NCBI GenBank assembly: GCA_016794365.1
Contig: JAEUKB010000074.1
Location: 49,121 to 113,120, forward strand
DNA: 64,000 bases
Source of the DNA: Myxococcales bacterium
GTDB taxonomy: Bacteria; Myxococcota_A; Polyangia; Palsa-1104; JAEUJZ01
Direction: 5' to 3'
In this document: positions 52,202-61,382 of the stretch, piece after piece
Layout: each line of letters opens with the position of its first letter
Numbering within the stretch: position 1 is the stretch's first letter
The notes under the pieces: generated by a model
The model's input: only the letters and a program-made list of their open reading frames with translations
The model's database searches: none
What the model was told of the DNA's origin: nothing
Made by a program: the position numbers and the translations under genes

Positions 52202-52402
52202 TTACTTGGCCGGGGTGGCGGGAATTTCTTGGACCTTGTAACAGGACGGCTCGCCCGAGGTCGCATCGCAGTTCCAGAACGACCCACCAAATGGCGTGGT
52301 CTTGACGACGAATGCCTTGCCTTGCACAGACGGAACGGCTGTGACGTGGATACAGCCTGCGGCGGTCATCGCAAATCCCAGCAGCAGAAATACGGTTCGC
52401 AT
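52202..52402 (-). CDS. Small lipoprotein B, paralogue of A
   Basis: 66 residues; GGAGG about 11 nt before ATG 52402. Lipoprotein signal ending in TAAGC. Mature part KAFVVKTTPFGGSFWNC and SGEPSC parallels the neighbour 13 bp downstream. Probably one two-gene transcript. Confidence 0.82.
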   Translation of the reverse strand: MRTVFLLLGFAMTAAGCIHVTAVPSVQGKAFVVKTTPFGGSFWNCDATSGEPSCYKVQEIPATPAK

Positions 52403-52763
52403 GGTTAGAACATCCTCCGAGGGTGGAAAGTCGCCGACATTTCCGTCGGAAACTGCGCAGAAAAGCCAGCAAACCGTAGTGTAGGAGTCGAGTCGCCGTC
52501 AAGTCCAGTTCCGAAGCCTGTGTGCGACGTAAGTGTAGAATTTGCAGAAAAAGTAGAATTTCTTGACTTTCCCGAGAAGTCACGGCAAGTTCCGTCGCAG
52601 ACTGTCGGGTGGGAATGAGAAGCGAACGTCTTCAAGCCGACACTCTGGCGTTCGGCAAGCGCCGTCGAAGATCAATTTGACGCATCCGAGTGCTCGAACG
52701 TGGGGCAACTTGCCGTCGCAGCTTCGACGAAAGCTAGCGGACGATGCGTCGCAGGAGCAGCAA
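52403..52763. other. Intergenic region between lipoprotein pair and cold-shock gene
   Basis: 361 bp without a gene. It holds two copies of GTAGAATTT (52535-52543 and 52553-52561) 18 bp apart in an A-rich patch, each containing a TAGAAT -10-like hexamer. If either is used, the cold-shock mRNA has a leader of about 200 nt, as is common for cold-shock genes. Confidence 0.4.
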
Positions 52764-52982
52764 ATGGCTAAGGGTAATGTGAAGTGGTTTAACGATGCCA
52801 AAGGATATGGCTTCATCTCGGTCGCCAACTCCGATGGTCAGAACGCGCAAGATGTGTTCGTTCATCACTCGGCGATCCTCTCGGAAGGATATCGGTCGCT
52901 GGCAGAAGGTCAGGAAGTCGAGTTCGACATCTTAGAAGGTTCCAAGGGACTGCAAGCTGCCAACGTGCGTCGCTCTGCTTGA
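52764..52982 (+). CDS. Cold-shock protein (CspA family)
   Basis: 72 residues, one OB-fold. RNP1 KGYGFIS and RNP2 DVFVHHSAI bind single-stranded RNA or DNA as a chaperone. MAKGNVKWFNDAKGYG is the family N-terminus; AGGAG 6 nt before ATG 52764. Confidence 0.97.
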   Translation: MAKGNVKWFNDAKGYGFISVANSDGQNAQDVFVHHSAILSEGYRSLAEGQEVEFDILEGSKGLQAANVRRSA

Positions 52983-53064
52983 TTCAGCCTTCCTTTTGAC
53001 ACTTATGCGCGGACTCGCGTGAAAAGTTGCCAAATTCCGTCGCTGCCCACATGCTCGGGCGCTC

Positions 53065-54168
53065 ATGGCGACGAGTCCTCTGCTTCACATTCGTGACCTG
53101 TCGATCAGCTTTCGATCGGGACCACCGAAGTCCGAGCGATTCTTGCGTGCGGTGGATCGCATCAGCCTGCGCGTTCCGCAGCAGACCTCGGTGGGAATCG
53201 TCGGAGAGTCCGGTTCGGGCAAGTCTGTGACGGCGCTGTCGATCCTGCGACTACTTCCCGAGCCGCCCGCGCGAATCGATGACGGACAGATCTTGTATTC
53301 CGGTGCGCGTGGCTCGATTTCCGACGGAGAGCGTCACGCATTGAGCGCACAATCGACGGATTTGCTGTCGCTGTCAGGACGCGAGCTGGAAAAGCTGCGC
53401 GGCAATCGGATTGCGATGGTGTTTCAGGAACCGATGACCGCGCTCAATCCGGTTTATCCCGTCGGTGATCAGGTTGCGGAAGCGCTGCGTGCGCATCGTC
53501 AGATCTCACGCAAGCAGAGCATGTCGGAAGCGGCAGCGCTGCTCGATTTGGTTGGCATTCCCGATGCGTCGCGACGAGCCAAAGACTATCCGCACCAGCT
53601 TTCGGGCGGACAGCGTCAGCGGGTGATGATCGCGATGGCGCTCTGTTGTCAGCCCGATCTGCTGATTGCGGATGAACCGACGACGGCGCTGGATGTGACG
53701 ACGCAAGCGCAGATCTTGGATCTGCTCGGGCGACTTCAGGCAGAGCTGGGCATGGCGCTGCTCTTGATCAGCCACGACTTGGGCGTGGTGTCGGAAGTCT
53801 GCGCGATCGTCGCGGTGATGTACGCCGGTCAGATCGTCGAGCAAGCCGGAGGTCATGCGCTGTTTCGCTCGCCGCGTCATCCGTATACGGCGGGGCTTTT
53901 GCAAGCGGTTCCTCGGCTTCACGGCGGACGCGCGCGGCTTCAGGAAATTCCCGGTCGTGTGCCCAGGCTCGATGAGATGCCGTCGGGCTGTCGCTTCGCA
54001 GATCGCTGTCCGAAAGCGGCTGCCCGCTGTCGAGAAGAAGCGCCAACGCTGCGAGTCATCGACGGTGACGAAGGAGACGATTCGCGTGCTCACTTTGTGC
54101 GCTGTCACTTTCCGCTCGATCCGCTGGGTTCGCTGGGTTCGCTGGCTGCGCAGAAAGGCATCGCATGA
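53065..54168 (+). CDS. Oligopeptide/dipeptide ABC transporter ATPase (OppD/DppD type)
   Basis: 367 residues. Walker A GESGSGKS, signature LSGGQRQRV, Walker B LLIADEPTTALD, H-loop LLISHDLG, and the C-terminal oligo/dipeptide domain with GCRFADRCP. It powers uptake or export of peptides or nickel with a partner ATPase and two permeases. Overlaps the next gene by 4 bp (ATGA). The permease and substrate-binding genes are not in the window. Confidence 0.95.
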   Translation: MATSPLLHIRDLSISFRSGPPKSERFLRAVDRISLRVPQQTSVGIVGESGSGKSVTALSILRLLPEPPARIDDGQILYSGARGSISDGERHALSAQSTDLLSLSGRELEKLRGNRIAMVFQEPMTALNPVYPVGDQVAEALRAHRQISRKQSMSEAAALLDLVGIPDASRRAKDYPHQLSGGQRQRVMIAMALCCQPDLLIADEPTTALDVTTQAQILDLLGRLQAELGMALLLISHDLGVVSEVCAIVAVMYAGQIVEQAGGHALFRSPRHPYTAGLLQAVPRLHGGRARLQEIPGRVPRLDEMPSGCRFADRCPKAAARCREEAPTLRVIDGDEGDDSRAHFVRCHFPLDPLGSLGSLAAQKGIA

Positions 54169-55232
54169 GCCAGCTCGTCGAGATCGATCACCTGTGTAAG
54201 CACTATCCGCTCGGTAAGAGGCTGTTTCATCGATCGGATGTGGTGCGCGCGGTCGAAGATGTCACGCTGCGGATTTCAGCCGGACAGAACCTTGGGCTCG
54301 TCGGAGAGTCAGGCTGTGGCAAGTCCACGCTGGGACGAGCGGTGCTGCGACTGACCGAGCCCACGTCGGGACAGATTCGGCTCGATGGCGTCGATGTGAC
54401 GGCGCTCACAGGTCGCGAGCTGGTCGCGTTTCGTCGTCACGCGCAGATGATCTTTCAAGATCCGTATGGCTCGCTCAATCCTCGGATGACGGTGCGGCAG
54501 ACGCTGACCGAGCCGCTGCGGATTCACGGGCTGTGCAAAGATCACGTCGCAGAACAGCAGCGCATCGTCGAGCTTGTGGGTCAGGTTGGACTTCCCGAAG
54601 CGAGCCTCGATCGCTATCCCCACGAGTTTTCCGGCGGACAGCGTCAACGCATTGTGATTGCGCGAGCGCTCGCGGTCGATCCCAAGCTGGTGGTTGCCGA
54701 CGAGCCAGTGAGCGCGCTCGACGTGTCGATTCAAGCCCAGATCGTGAACCTTTTGCGGGATGTGCAGGAAAAAAAGGGCCTGACTTATCTGTTTATCTCG
54801 CACGATTTGAAGGTGGTGCAGCACCTGTGCGATCAGGTCGCGGTGATGTATCTGGGCCGCATCGTAGAGCAAGCAGCGACGAAGACACTGTTTGACAGGC
54901 CGCTTCATCCCTACACCCAAGCGCTGATTGCCGCGATTCCCAGACCGCCCGATGCGCCGTCGCTGGCCGATGTCAGCTTGAGCGGGACGATGACGCATTA
55001 TCGACCGCGAGCGCTGCTGCTCGGCGGCGATCCTCCGTCGCTTTTGTCGCCACCAACCGGCTGTGCGTTTCATCCGCGCTGTCGCCGCTACGAAGAAGCG
55101 GGTCGGCCTGCCGTGTGTCGCAGTGAGCGACCTCCGCTTGTGCAGATTTCCGTCGCATCAGCCGCTTCTGCACCGTCGCTTGTGGCGTGTCATCTGCAAA
55201 CTCACGGGCAAAACCTCGGTCAGCCAGGGTAG
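54165..55232 (+). CDS. Oligopeptide/dipeptide ABC transporter ATPase (OppF/DppF type)
   Basis: 355 residues. Walker A GESGCGKS, signature FSGGQRQRI, Walker B LVVADEPVSALD, FISHDLKV, and the C-terminal CAFHPRC motif. Partner of the preceding ATPase; the stop/start overlap implies coupled synthesis. Confidence 0.95.
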   Translation: MSQLVEIDHLCKHYPLGKRLFHRSDVVRAVEDVTLRISAGQNLGLVGESGCGKSTLGRAVLRLTEPTSGQIRLDGVDVTALTGRELVAFRRHAQMIFQDPYGSLNPRMTVRQTLTEPLRIHGLCKDHVAEQQRIVELVGQVGLPEASLDRYPHEFSGGQRQRIVIARALAVDPKLVVADEPVSALDVSIQAQIVNLLRDVQEKKGLTYLFISHDLKVVQHLCDQVAVMYLGRIVEQAATKTLFDRPLHPYTQALIAAIPRPPDAPSLADVSLSGTMTHYRPRALLLGGDPPSLLSPPTGCAFHPRCRRYEEAGRPAVCRSERPPLVQISVASAASAPSLVACHLQTHGQNLGQPG

Positions 55233-55235
55233 GCT
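55230..55235 (+). promoter_or_regulatory. TANNNT -10 box, leaderless start of the two-TM protein
   Basis: TAGGCT begins at the first T of the oppF-type stop TAG and ends 7 nt before ATG 55243; no Shine-Dalgarno. Confidence 0.35.
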
Positions 55236-55242
55236 TGCGCAC

Positions 55243-55734
55243 ATGGCAACGGATCACGATACGCAGGCACAGAACGCGGCCTATGACTCGTTCGATGATT
55301 TTTTGCAGGCAGCGATCAAAGACTACGCATCCCGAGGCTGGCAAAGGCCAAACTTTGTCGCGCTGTTGATTGCGTCGGGACAGTCCGCGAGCCTGGCAAA
55401 AAACGCATTCTCGACGGGAGACGGCTTAAAAACGGTGGCGCTCGGTACGATCTCGGTGATGGCGATTCGCGTGATCTTGACGCGGGTGCTGGCGGGACCG
55501 ATCGGGCTGATTCTGACCGGCGTGTCCGTGGTCGGTCTGGTGTCGTTTTTTGTGCGTCATCAGCGAGAAATCGTCAGCAAGACCGCGCGCTTTCGCGAGC
55601 TGATCGATCGCACGCGAACGTCCTTTGATGATGCGCAGACCGGGTATCGGCAAAATCGGATGGATGCGCGCGAGCGAAACCTGATGATCGACGGACTGCT
55701 CAAGCGCTTTCTGCGTGACTGCGACGAGATCTAA
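55243..55734 (+). CDS. Small membrane protein, unknown
   Basis: 163 residues with two adjacent membrane helices (GLKTVALGTISVMAIRVILT and GPIGLILTGVSVVGLVSFFV) and a charged C-terminal helix (HQREIVSKTARFRELIDRTR). No family recognised. It starts 10 bp after the OppF-type gene on the same strand, but seems to have its own leaderless promoter. Confidence 0.75.
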   Translation: MATDHDTQAQNAAYDSFDDFLQAAIKDYASRGWQRPNFVALLIASGQSASLAKNAFSTGDGLKTVALGTISVMAIRVILTRVLAGPIGLILTGVSVVGLVSFFVRHQREIVSKTARFRELIDRTRTSFDDAQTGYRQNRMDARERNLMIDGLLKRFLRDCDEI

Positions 55735-55751
55735 ACCGCACAGCGGCGTCG

Positions 55752-56540
55752 CTACGGCGGCTCGGGCGGTAAAAAACCACTGTCGCGCAGCAGCCGACGG
55801 CCTTCGCTTTGGAACAGCAGCTCGGCAAAGTCCCGCGCTGCGGCTTCGTCGCCACCCGATACGATCGCGAGCGTCTGCACAATCGGTGGATGCAGGCTGA
55901 GCGGCACTTCGACAAACCGTCCGGCGCGTCCAGCCAGGCTGCGCGCCAGGATCGCCACGTCGGCATTGCCACTTTCCGCAAACTGCTGCGCTTGCCGCAC
56001 GTTTTCCGCGTAAATCAGCCGTCGTCCGAGCGCATCGAACACACCCAGCTGGCGCAGCGCTGCCACCGCCGCTTGTCCGTACGGAGCATGCTCTGGATTG
56101 GCAATGGCGATGCGCAGGCTCGGTCGCTGTGGAAGCTCGCTCAGGCTCTGCGGCAGCGGTCCGTCGCCCATCGTCCAGATCGCAAGCTGACCGCGCGCAT
56201 ATTCGCGAACCGAGCCCGGCACGAGCCTTCCTTTTTTATATAGGCGATCGATGTGCTCGCGGTTGGCTGCTGCAAACAGGTCAAACGGTGCGCCGTGCTC
56301 GATCTGTTTTGCGAGCGCGCCCGACGCTGCAAAGCTCAGCACCACCTCGCGACCAGTCGTTTGACGGACAGACTCGGCCAGCGCGGAAAACACCGGCTCG
56401 ACATCCGCCGCCGCCGCAATTCGCAGCGGACGCACGCCTTGGGTCTTTTTGGCACAGCCCGTCACCAGTGCGCCGCTCAGCGCAAGCAGCAGCGTTCGAC
56501 GACTGAGAAGAGCGTTGGTCATCGCAGTGCAGCGCAGCAT
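55752..56540 (-). CDS. ModA-like periplasmic substrate-binding lipoprotein
   Basis: 262 residues. The start at ATG 56540 has GGAG 6 nt upstream; the in-frame ATG 56522 and longer readings to 56693 lack one. A twin-Arg-containing lipoprotein signal (LSRRTLLLALSGALVTGC) precedes a ModA domain (LRIAAAADVEPVFSALAESV, VVLSFAASGALAKQIEHGAP, DLFAAANREHIDRL, ANPEHAPYGQAAVAAL), typical of molybdate/tungstate binding. No ModB or ModC gene is in the window, so it may be an orphan or use a distant transporter. Confidence 0.9.
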   Translation of the reverse strand: MLRCTAMTNALLSRRTLLLALSGALVTGCAKKTQGVRPLRIAAAADVEPVFSALAESVRQTTGREVVLSFAASGALAKQIEHGAPFDLFAAANREHIDRLYKKGRLVPGSVREYARGQLAIWTMGDGPLPQSLSELPQRPSLRIAIANPEHAPYGQAAVAALRQLGVFDALGRRLIYAENVRQAQQFAESGNADVAILARSLAGRAGRFVEVPLSLHPPIVQTLAIVSGGDEAAARDFAELLFQSEGRRLLRDSGFLPPEPP

Positions 56541-56619
56541 CGCAAGCTCCGATCCGAGACGCAAGCCGCCGCGCCGTAGAATTTGCGTGACGCGCAGGCT
56601 CGTGGGTAACTGAGTCTTC

Positions 56620-57054
56620 ATGGACAGCGACAGCGCAGCAAATGTGGTGGCAAGCTCTCCCGACGTGGCCAGCAAGAGCCGCAGCGTAGCCATCCCCGCA
56701 GAGTCCGAGACCGTCGCGAGCGGGCTCGATGGTCGTCAGATCTTTTTTCTGTTCATCGGCAGCGCGATCTTCGCCTGTTTGGTGTTCGCCATCGGGGTCT
56801 TCGTCGGTCGCAAGATCGAACGAAGCGTGCAGGCTCAAGCTGCACAGCAATCAGCGACGGATCCACTGGCAATTCTCGACGAGATTGCCAACGCCGAAGA
56901 GTCACTGACCTTTCATCGTGCGCTGTCGAGTGGAACCACGGCTCCCGCGCCGCGACCTGTGCGCGCTGCAACCCCAACGAGCCCCAGCGACGCAGCAGCC
57001 AGACCGACGGCGCCAGCGGTTTCCCCGACGGCAAGACCGAATCCGGTTCGTTAG
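56620..57054 (+). CDS. Single-TM protein resembling the anchor part of a SPOR protein
   Basis: 144 residues. A Ser/Ala-rich cytoplasmic start, one membrane helix (QIFFLFIGSAIFACLVFAIG followed by VFVGRKIERS), and a Pro/Ala/Ser-rich tail. GRQIFFLFIGSAI..VFVGRK matches the N-terminal anchor of myxobacterial SPOR-domain proteins, but the SPOR domain itself is absent. Its stop overlaps that of the opposing DUF58 gene. Confidence 0.7.
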   Translation: MDSDSAANVVASSPDVASKSRSVAIPAESETVASGLDGRQIFFLFIGSAIFACLVFAIGVFVGRKIERSVQAQAAQQSATDPLAILDEIANAEESLTFHRALSSGTTAPAPRPVRAATPTSPSDAAARPTAPAVSPTARPNPVR

Positions 57055-58781
57055 CGCTTCGTTGCTTCCGACGCGAGGCGCTCCGTAGACGCGGGCTCTT
57101 GGTTTTTGTGGCGATGGATCGGACGGCCATGGCGACGCGACAAGATCTGTGCAAAGCCATCCTCGGGACCGATGGGAATCACCTGAAATCCGAGCATCGA
57201 GAGCGCTTTGTGAGCGACCGCTTCGGATCGCTCGGTTTCCCACGAAAAGATCGTGGCTGCGCGTGAGCCTTCTTCGTCGAAAACCAGCGACTTTGGCAGA
57301 TACGCTCGCGCTTCGGGACGCACACACTGAAGCCGAAGTCCGCGACGACGGCACAGCGAGATCGCTTGCAGCAGCTTGGGCTCGTCGAGAGACAGTCCGA
57401 GCAAGTCCGAGATCAGCACCACCTGCGCACCCGGCATCGTCGCTGCCAGCTCTAACGCTTGCGCAAGCCCGCGACCTCGCTCTGCTGCGGCGCGCTGTCC
57501 ATACGGAAGCTCGATGCCGCGCTCTCGACAGAACAGTCGCAGCAGCTCATCGTCGCTCGGCTGATCGTTTCCCCGGCGGAATTCTTCCTTGAGCAGGCGT
57601 CGAACCGCTTGGACCACCTGCGTTCGTGAGATGCGCTCTCCGCTCGGAGCCACCGCGATCTGGGCCCACGCTGCGGCGTCGCTGTGCGGCGGCGGACTGC
57701 TCAGCCTCGTCTCGATCGCTTCTTGCTGACGAAGATAGCGCGCCACGGCTGCAAACAGCTCTCCGTCGGTCATCGCGACAAAAGAAGGCTCGACGACATG
57801 CATCACCGACAGAAGCTTTTCCGTCAGACGCCGACGCAGCACGGGTCCGTCGCCCGCTTTGATGTGGTGATAGATCTCAGCGTCGAACGCGACAAAGCCC
57901 AGCCGATCGCTTCCTTCGAGCACCGAGCGCGCATAGCTCTGACACAGCTCCAGCGCGTGATCGAGCTTCCACTGACCGGGAATTCCCTCGCGCATCGTCA
58001 CGCCCATGTCGAGCAGCACGTAGTGAACCCGCAGCGTCTCACGCTCTAGCTCTTTGACGAGCAGCCGTCCGTTGGGCGATCGCGCCGTCGCTTTCCAGGC
58101 GATCAGCTTGTACGGATCGCCGGGAACGTAGTCGCGTAGCTCTCGCAGATCACCGCCGAGACCGCGCTGACGAAGCGAGTGAACGCCGATTCGCTGCTCA
58201 GAAATCCCGACGGGAGATCGCGCAACATCGAGCACCACTTGAGGCTGCTGTCGCGGCAGCACTTTCAGCTTCAGCGCCGACGGAAAATACGCTTCCAGCG
58301 TGTACAGCCCGAGTCGATCGCACAGACGCACCGTCGCACCGTGGATAAACCACTCACCCGCTTGGGTCACCAGCAGATCCAGCTGAGCGCTCGCTTCGCT
58401 GTGCGGCGGCAGATCCAAGTGCGCCACCTTCGATCGCGGCAGCACACAGCGCGAAGCAAAAATCCGCAGCTCACTCACCGACAAGCGCAGCGACGATAGA
58501 TTTCGCAGTGTCAGCTGAACTTCGACGGGACGATGTGCGACCAAGCCTTCGCTCGACGCAGCTTTCGGAAGCCACCACAGAAGCTCAAGGTGTCGTCGCC
58601 ACAGCAGCGACACGCGCAGCGCAAAGCCAACGTAGCTTGCACACAGCAGCGACAGCGCCGAAAGCCCAAGCGCTGAAACCGACCACTGTCCGACGGCAAC
58701 ACCCAGCACCAGCAGCAAAAGTCCGACCGATAGCAGGTAGCCACCGCTGGTATGTAGCGTCGGAAAACGGCCTCTGGACAT
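57051..58781 (-). CDS. DUF58 protein
   Basis: 576 residues. Two N-terminal membrane helices (YLLSVGLLLLVLGVAVGQWS, ALGLSALSLLCASYVGFALR) precede a beta-domain and the DUF58 core (RELRDYVPGDPYKLIAWKAT) with a von Willebrand-like continuation (LLDMGVTMREG). DUF58 proteins are found with MoxR ATPases and are thought to help protein folding or assembly at the envelope. Last gene of the operon; starts 6 bp after moxR. Confidence 0.9.
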   Translation of the reverse strand: MSRGRFPTLHTSGGYLLSVGLLLLVLGVAVGQWSVSALGLSALSLLCASYVGFALRVSLLWRRHLELLWWLPKAASSEGLVAHRPVEVQLTLRNLSSLRLSVSELRIFASRCVLPRSKVAHLDLPPHSEASAQLDLLVTQAGEWFIHGATVRLCDRLGLYTLEAYFPSALKLKVLPRQQPQVVLDVARSPVGISEQRIGVHSLRQRGLGGDLRELRDYVPGDPYKLIAWKATARSPNGRLLVKELERETLRVHYVLLDMGVTMREGIPGQWKLDHALELCQSYARSVLEGSDRLGFVAFDAEIYHHIKAGDGPVLRRRLTEKLLSVMHVVEPSFVAMTDGELFAAVARYLRQQEAIETRLSSPPPHSDAAAWAQIAVAPSGERISRTQVVQAVRRLLKEEFRRGNDQPSDDELLRLFCRERGIELPYGQRAAAERGRGLAQALELAATMPGAQVVLISDLLGLSLDEPKLLQAISLCRRRGLRLQCVRPEARAYLPKSLVFDEEGSRAATIFSWETERSEAVAHKALSMLGFQVIPIGPEDGFAQILSRRHGRPIHRHKNQEPASTERLASEATKR

Positions 58782-58787
58782 CGTGTG

Positions 58788-59792
58788 CTAGCGCGCCTTT
58801 TCTGTCGCTGGTTTCGATCGTCGCTGTTCGCTCGGACGAACCGCGACCTGACCGAGCACTTCTTGGACGACGCTGACGGGACTGATTCCTTCCATTTCTG
58901 CTTCGGGAATCAGCATCAGACGATGGGCAATCACCGGCGGAGCCAGCGCTTTGATGTCGTCGGGCAGCACGTAGTCCCGACCGAGCATCAGCGCGCGCGC
59001 TCGTGCCGAGTGAACCAGCGCCAGTCCCGCACGCGGCGACGCACCGATCGCCACTCGTCGATGACGACGCGTTGCGTGAATCAGCTCCAGCACATAATCG
59101 AGCACTTCATCGTCGAGATGCACGCGCGCTGCCATGTTTTGAAGCTCGACGATCGCTTGCGGCGAAAGAACCGTCTTTGCCGTCGGTCGAGGCTGCAAAT
59201 ACGTGCGCAGCATCTGTTTTTCTGCGACGGGCTCGGGATAGCTTACGTACAGCTTCATCAAAAACCGATCGAGCTGCGCTTCGGGAAGCGGATACGTTCC
59301 TTCGTGCTCGACGGGATTTTGCGTTGCGATCACCATAAACGGCTGCGCGAGCGTCCGGCTTTGACCTTCTAATGTGACCTGACCTTCGGCCATCGCTTCG
59401 AGCAGCGCCGACTGTGTCTTCGGTGGCGCTCGATTGATCTCGTCGCCCAAGATGATCTGCGAAAAGATCGGACCTTCGCGTAGCTCGAAGCTGCCTTTGG
59501 TCTGATCGAGGATGTACGAGCCCGTGATGTCCGATGGCAGCAGGTCCGGCGTGAACTGGATTCGCTTACAATCACAGCCGAGCGCCTGCGCAAACCCTTT
59601 CGCCAGCGTCGTCTTGGCCACGCCCGGAACACCCTCAAGCAGGATGTGACTGCGACTGAGCAGCCCGATCAAAAGACCCTGCGTCAGCCCCGGATTGCCG
59701 ATGAACACTTTGCCGACTTCTTCGACGACGGCTTGGCACAGCTCGGCGGCCTGCATCAGGCTCTGAGGGTTCAGCGCATTTGCATCCATCAC
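58788..59792 (-). CDS. MoxR-type AAA+ ATPase
   Basis: 334 residues. Walker A GVPGVAKTTLAKGFA, Walker B IILGDEINRAPPKTQSALLE, sensor 1 VIATQNPVEHEGTYPLPEAQ, sensor 2 GASPRAGLALVHSAR. A chaperone-like ATPase working with DUF58/VWA proteins. AAGGAG about 11 nt before ATG 59792. Confidence 0.95.
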   Translation of the reverse strand: MMDANALNPQSLMQAAELCQAVVEEVGKVFIGNPGLTQGLLIGLLSRSHILLEGVPGVAKTTLAKGFAQALGCDCKRIQFTPDLLPSDITGSYILDQTKGSFELREGPIFSQIILGDEINRAPPKTQSALLEAMAEGQVTLEGQSRTLAQPFMVIATQNPVEHEGTYPLPEAQLDRFLMKLYVSYPEPVAEKQMLRTYLQPRPTAKTVLSPQAIVELQNMAARVHLDDEVLDYVLELIHATRRHRRVAIGASPRAGLALVHSARARALMLGRDYVLPDDIKALAPPVIAHRLMLIPEAEMEGISPVSVVQEVLGQVAVRPSEQRRSKPATEKAR

Positions 59793-59805
59793 CTATCGCC
59801 GCTCC

Positions 59806-61170
59806 TTACACATGATTCGTTCGATCCAGCTCGGCAAACAGCGCCGTCGCCAGCTTGTACCACTCGTCGAGCTTTCGTTCCGAGATCTGCGTGCGCAGAA
59901 GCTGCGTCGGATGACTCGCTGACTGTCCGTCGCGCAGCGATCGCAGACCTTTCCACAGCTTAAAGCCCAGCTCACCGGCTTGGGGACTCACTTTTTCGCT
60001 GAGCACCGCACGCAGCTGCTTGGCATCGATCGGGCTTCCGTCCGCTTGGCTCAGCACCGACAGATACGGAGACAGCCGCAGCAAAAGCTCCTCTCGGATA
60101 AGCGTCGCTGGATAGATAAAACCCCAGGTCACTTGTCCGGCTCCGCCTGCGTAGCGCTGCACCGACGCAAACAGCCCAGTATCCGGCGGTCTTGGCGGCT
60201 GCGCAAACGCACTGTCCTGAGGCTGACCCGGCAGCGGCAAGTACTTCAAAAACAGCAGCAGCGATCCGACGCAAAACAGCAAACCAATCAGCGTAATCAC
60301 GTCGGGATCATCGGGCTTTCCACGACCTTTGAGCGTCTGCGCAATGTGTAGGTTCGCTCCGCCGAGCGCGCGATTCAGCTTGTCGGGCAGATCATGTCCA
60401 GAGTCCGTCGTCGGAGCACCCATCAGCGCCGCCGGTGGCGTTCCATGCTGCGCAAACGTTCCCGAAAGCAAAACCAGCCGATCTTGCTGGAGCCGACAGA
60501 TGTCCACGATGAGGTGCGCTGCGAACTCGCGATTGCCCGGAAGCTCCAGCATGTTGTTGATAAACAGGCTCGGGTCCGCGATCGCCACCAGCCGTCCGTG
60601 TCCGACGTTGGCTTCGATCACCAGCGCCGCACCCGGAGCAAACGCATACGTTGCTGGCAGGCCACTTACAAAGTAGGACGAGTGGTTGGCCAGCAGCTCG
60701 CTGGCGGCTTTGCCGAGTGATGTCGCCCGTGCTGGCATCGCGATCGGCAAGCTGTGATCCGGTCGATAGAAGCGAACTCCGGCGGGCCAAGGCTCGCTCT
60801 GACGATGAATGCCCACTTTTTCGAGCACCCGCGCTGACTTGCCAAAGTCGTCTGCCAAGATCACGCGTCCGCCCGCTGACAGATAAGCCAGCGTCGCAGC
60901 TTCATCGAGATCGGACTCGGGATGCAGCAAAATCAGGACATCTTGACCATCGATACTGGACCAGTCGAGCGTCCGTCGAACTTGCAGCGGACAGCCCAGA
61001 TCGTCGGCCAAGCGTCGCAGCTCTGACAGACCGTTCCAGCCTTTGTGTCCGACGTGAAAGTCTCGTCCATGCGCGCCAAGATCCGACGCCCGCGCTGACG
61101 CTTCACCTGCGCCCAGCACAAGACTCAGCGTCAACAGCGTCCGTCCGATCGCTTTTGGCCATCGCTTCAT
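59806..61170 (-). CDS. DUF4350-type membrane protein
   Basis: 454 residues. Signal peptide (LLTLSLVLGAGEASARA), a beta/alpha domain (LVLLHPESDLDEAATLAYLS, AGGRVILADDFGKSARVLEK) and a membrane helix (TLIGLLFCVGSLLLFLKYLP), ending in a cytoplasmic domain (LLRLSPYLSVLSQADG). DUF4350 proteins are regular partners of MoxR/DUF58. Overlaps the 69-residue gene by 4 bp. Confidence 0.85.
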   Translation of the reverse strand: MKRWPKAIGRTLLTLSLVLGAGEASARASDLGAHGRDFHVGHKGWNGLSELRRLADDLGCPLQVRRTLDWSSIDGQDVLILLHPESDLDEAATLAYLSAGGRVILADDFGKSARVLEKVGIHRQSEPWPAGVRFYRPDHSLPIAMPARATSLGKAASELLANHSSYFVSGLPATYAFAPGAALVIEANVGHGRLVAIADPSLFINNMLELPGNREFAAHLIVDICRLQQDRLVLLSGTFAQHGTPPAALMGAPTTDSGHDLPDKLNRALGGANLHIAQTLKGRGKPDDPDVITLIGLLFCVGSLLLFLKYLPLPGQPQDSAFAQPPRPPDTGLFASVQRYAGGAGQVTWGFIYPATLIREELLLRLSPYLSVLSQADGSPIDAKQLRAVLSEKVSPQAGELGFKLWKGLRSLRDGQSASHPTQLLRTQISERKLDEWYKLATALFAELDRTNHV

Positions 61171-61376
61171 GAGTCGCGTTCCGACAGCGACAGCCGAGCC
61201 AGCTCACTGCCCACCCACAGCGTCGCAATCCCGATCACCGTCAGCATGCCCGCCGCCACGTAGTCTCGTCGGGCCAGGTGCGAGATGCACTGCCAAAAAA
61301 ACACCAAGCTGCTCAGCAGCAGCAGCGCACACAAGATTTGGAAGTAGGGCAGCTTTCGCATGGTTGACGGATTCAC
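61167..61376 (-). CDS. Small two-TM membrane protein of the MoxR operon
   Basis: 69 residues with two membrane helices (FQILCALLLLSSLVFFWQCI and VAAGMLTVIGIATLWVGSEL). Overlaps the DUF4350 gene by 4 bp (ATGA) and starts 6 bp after the upstream membrane gene, so it is a real, coupled member of the operon. Confidence 0.8.
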   Translation of the reverse strand: MNPSTMRKLPYFQILCALLLLSSLVFFWQCISHLARRDYVAAGMLTVIGIATLWVGSELARLSLSERDS

Positions 61377-61382
61377 AGTGCG

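Noticed and set aside
54309..55073. 254-codon minus-strand frame
   Set aside because: Antisense to the OppF-type ATPase, which has all ABC motifs.
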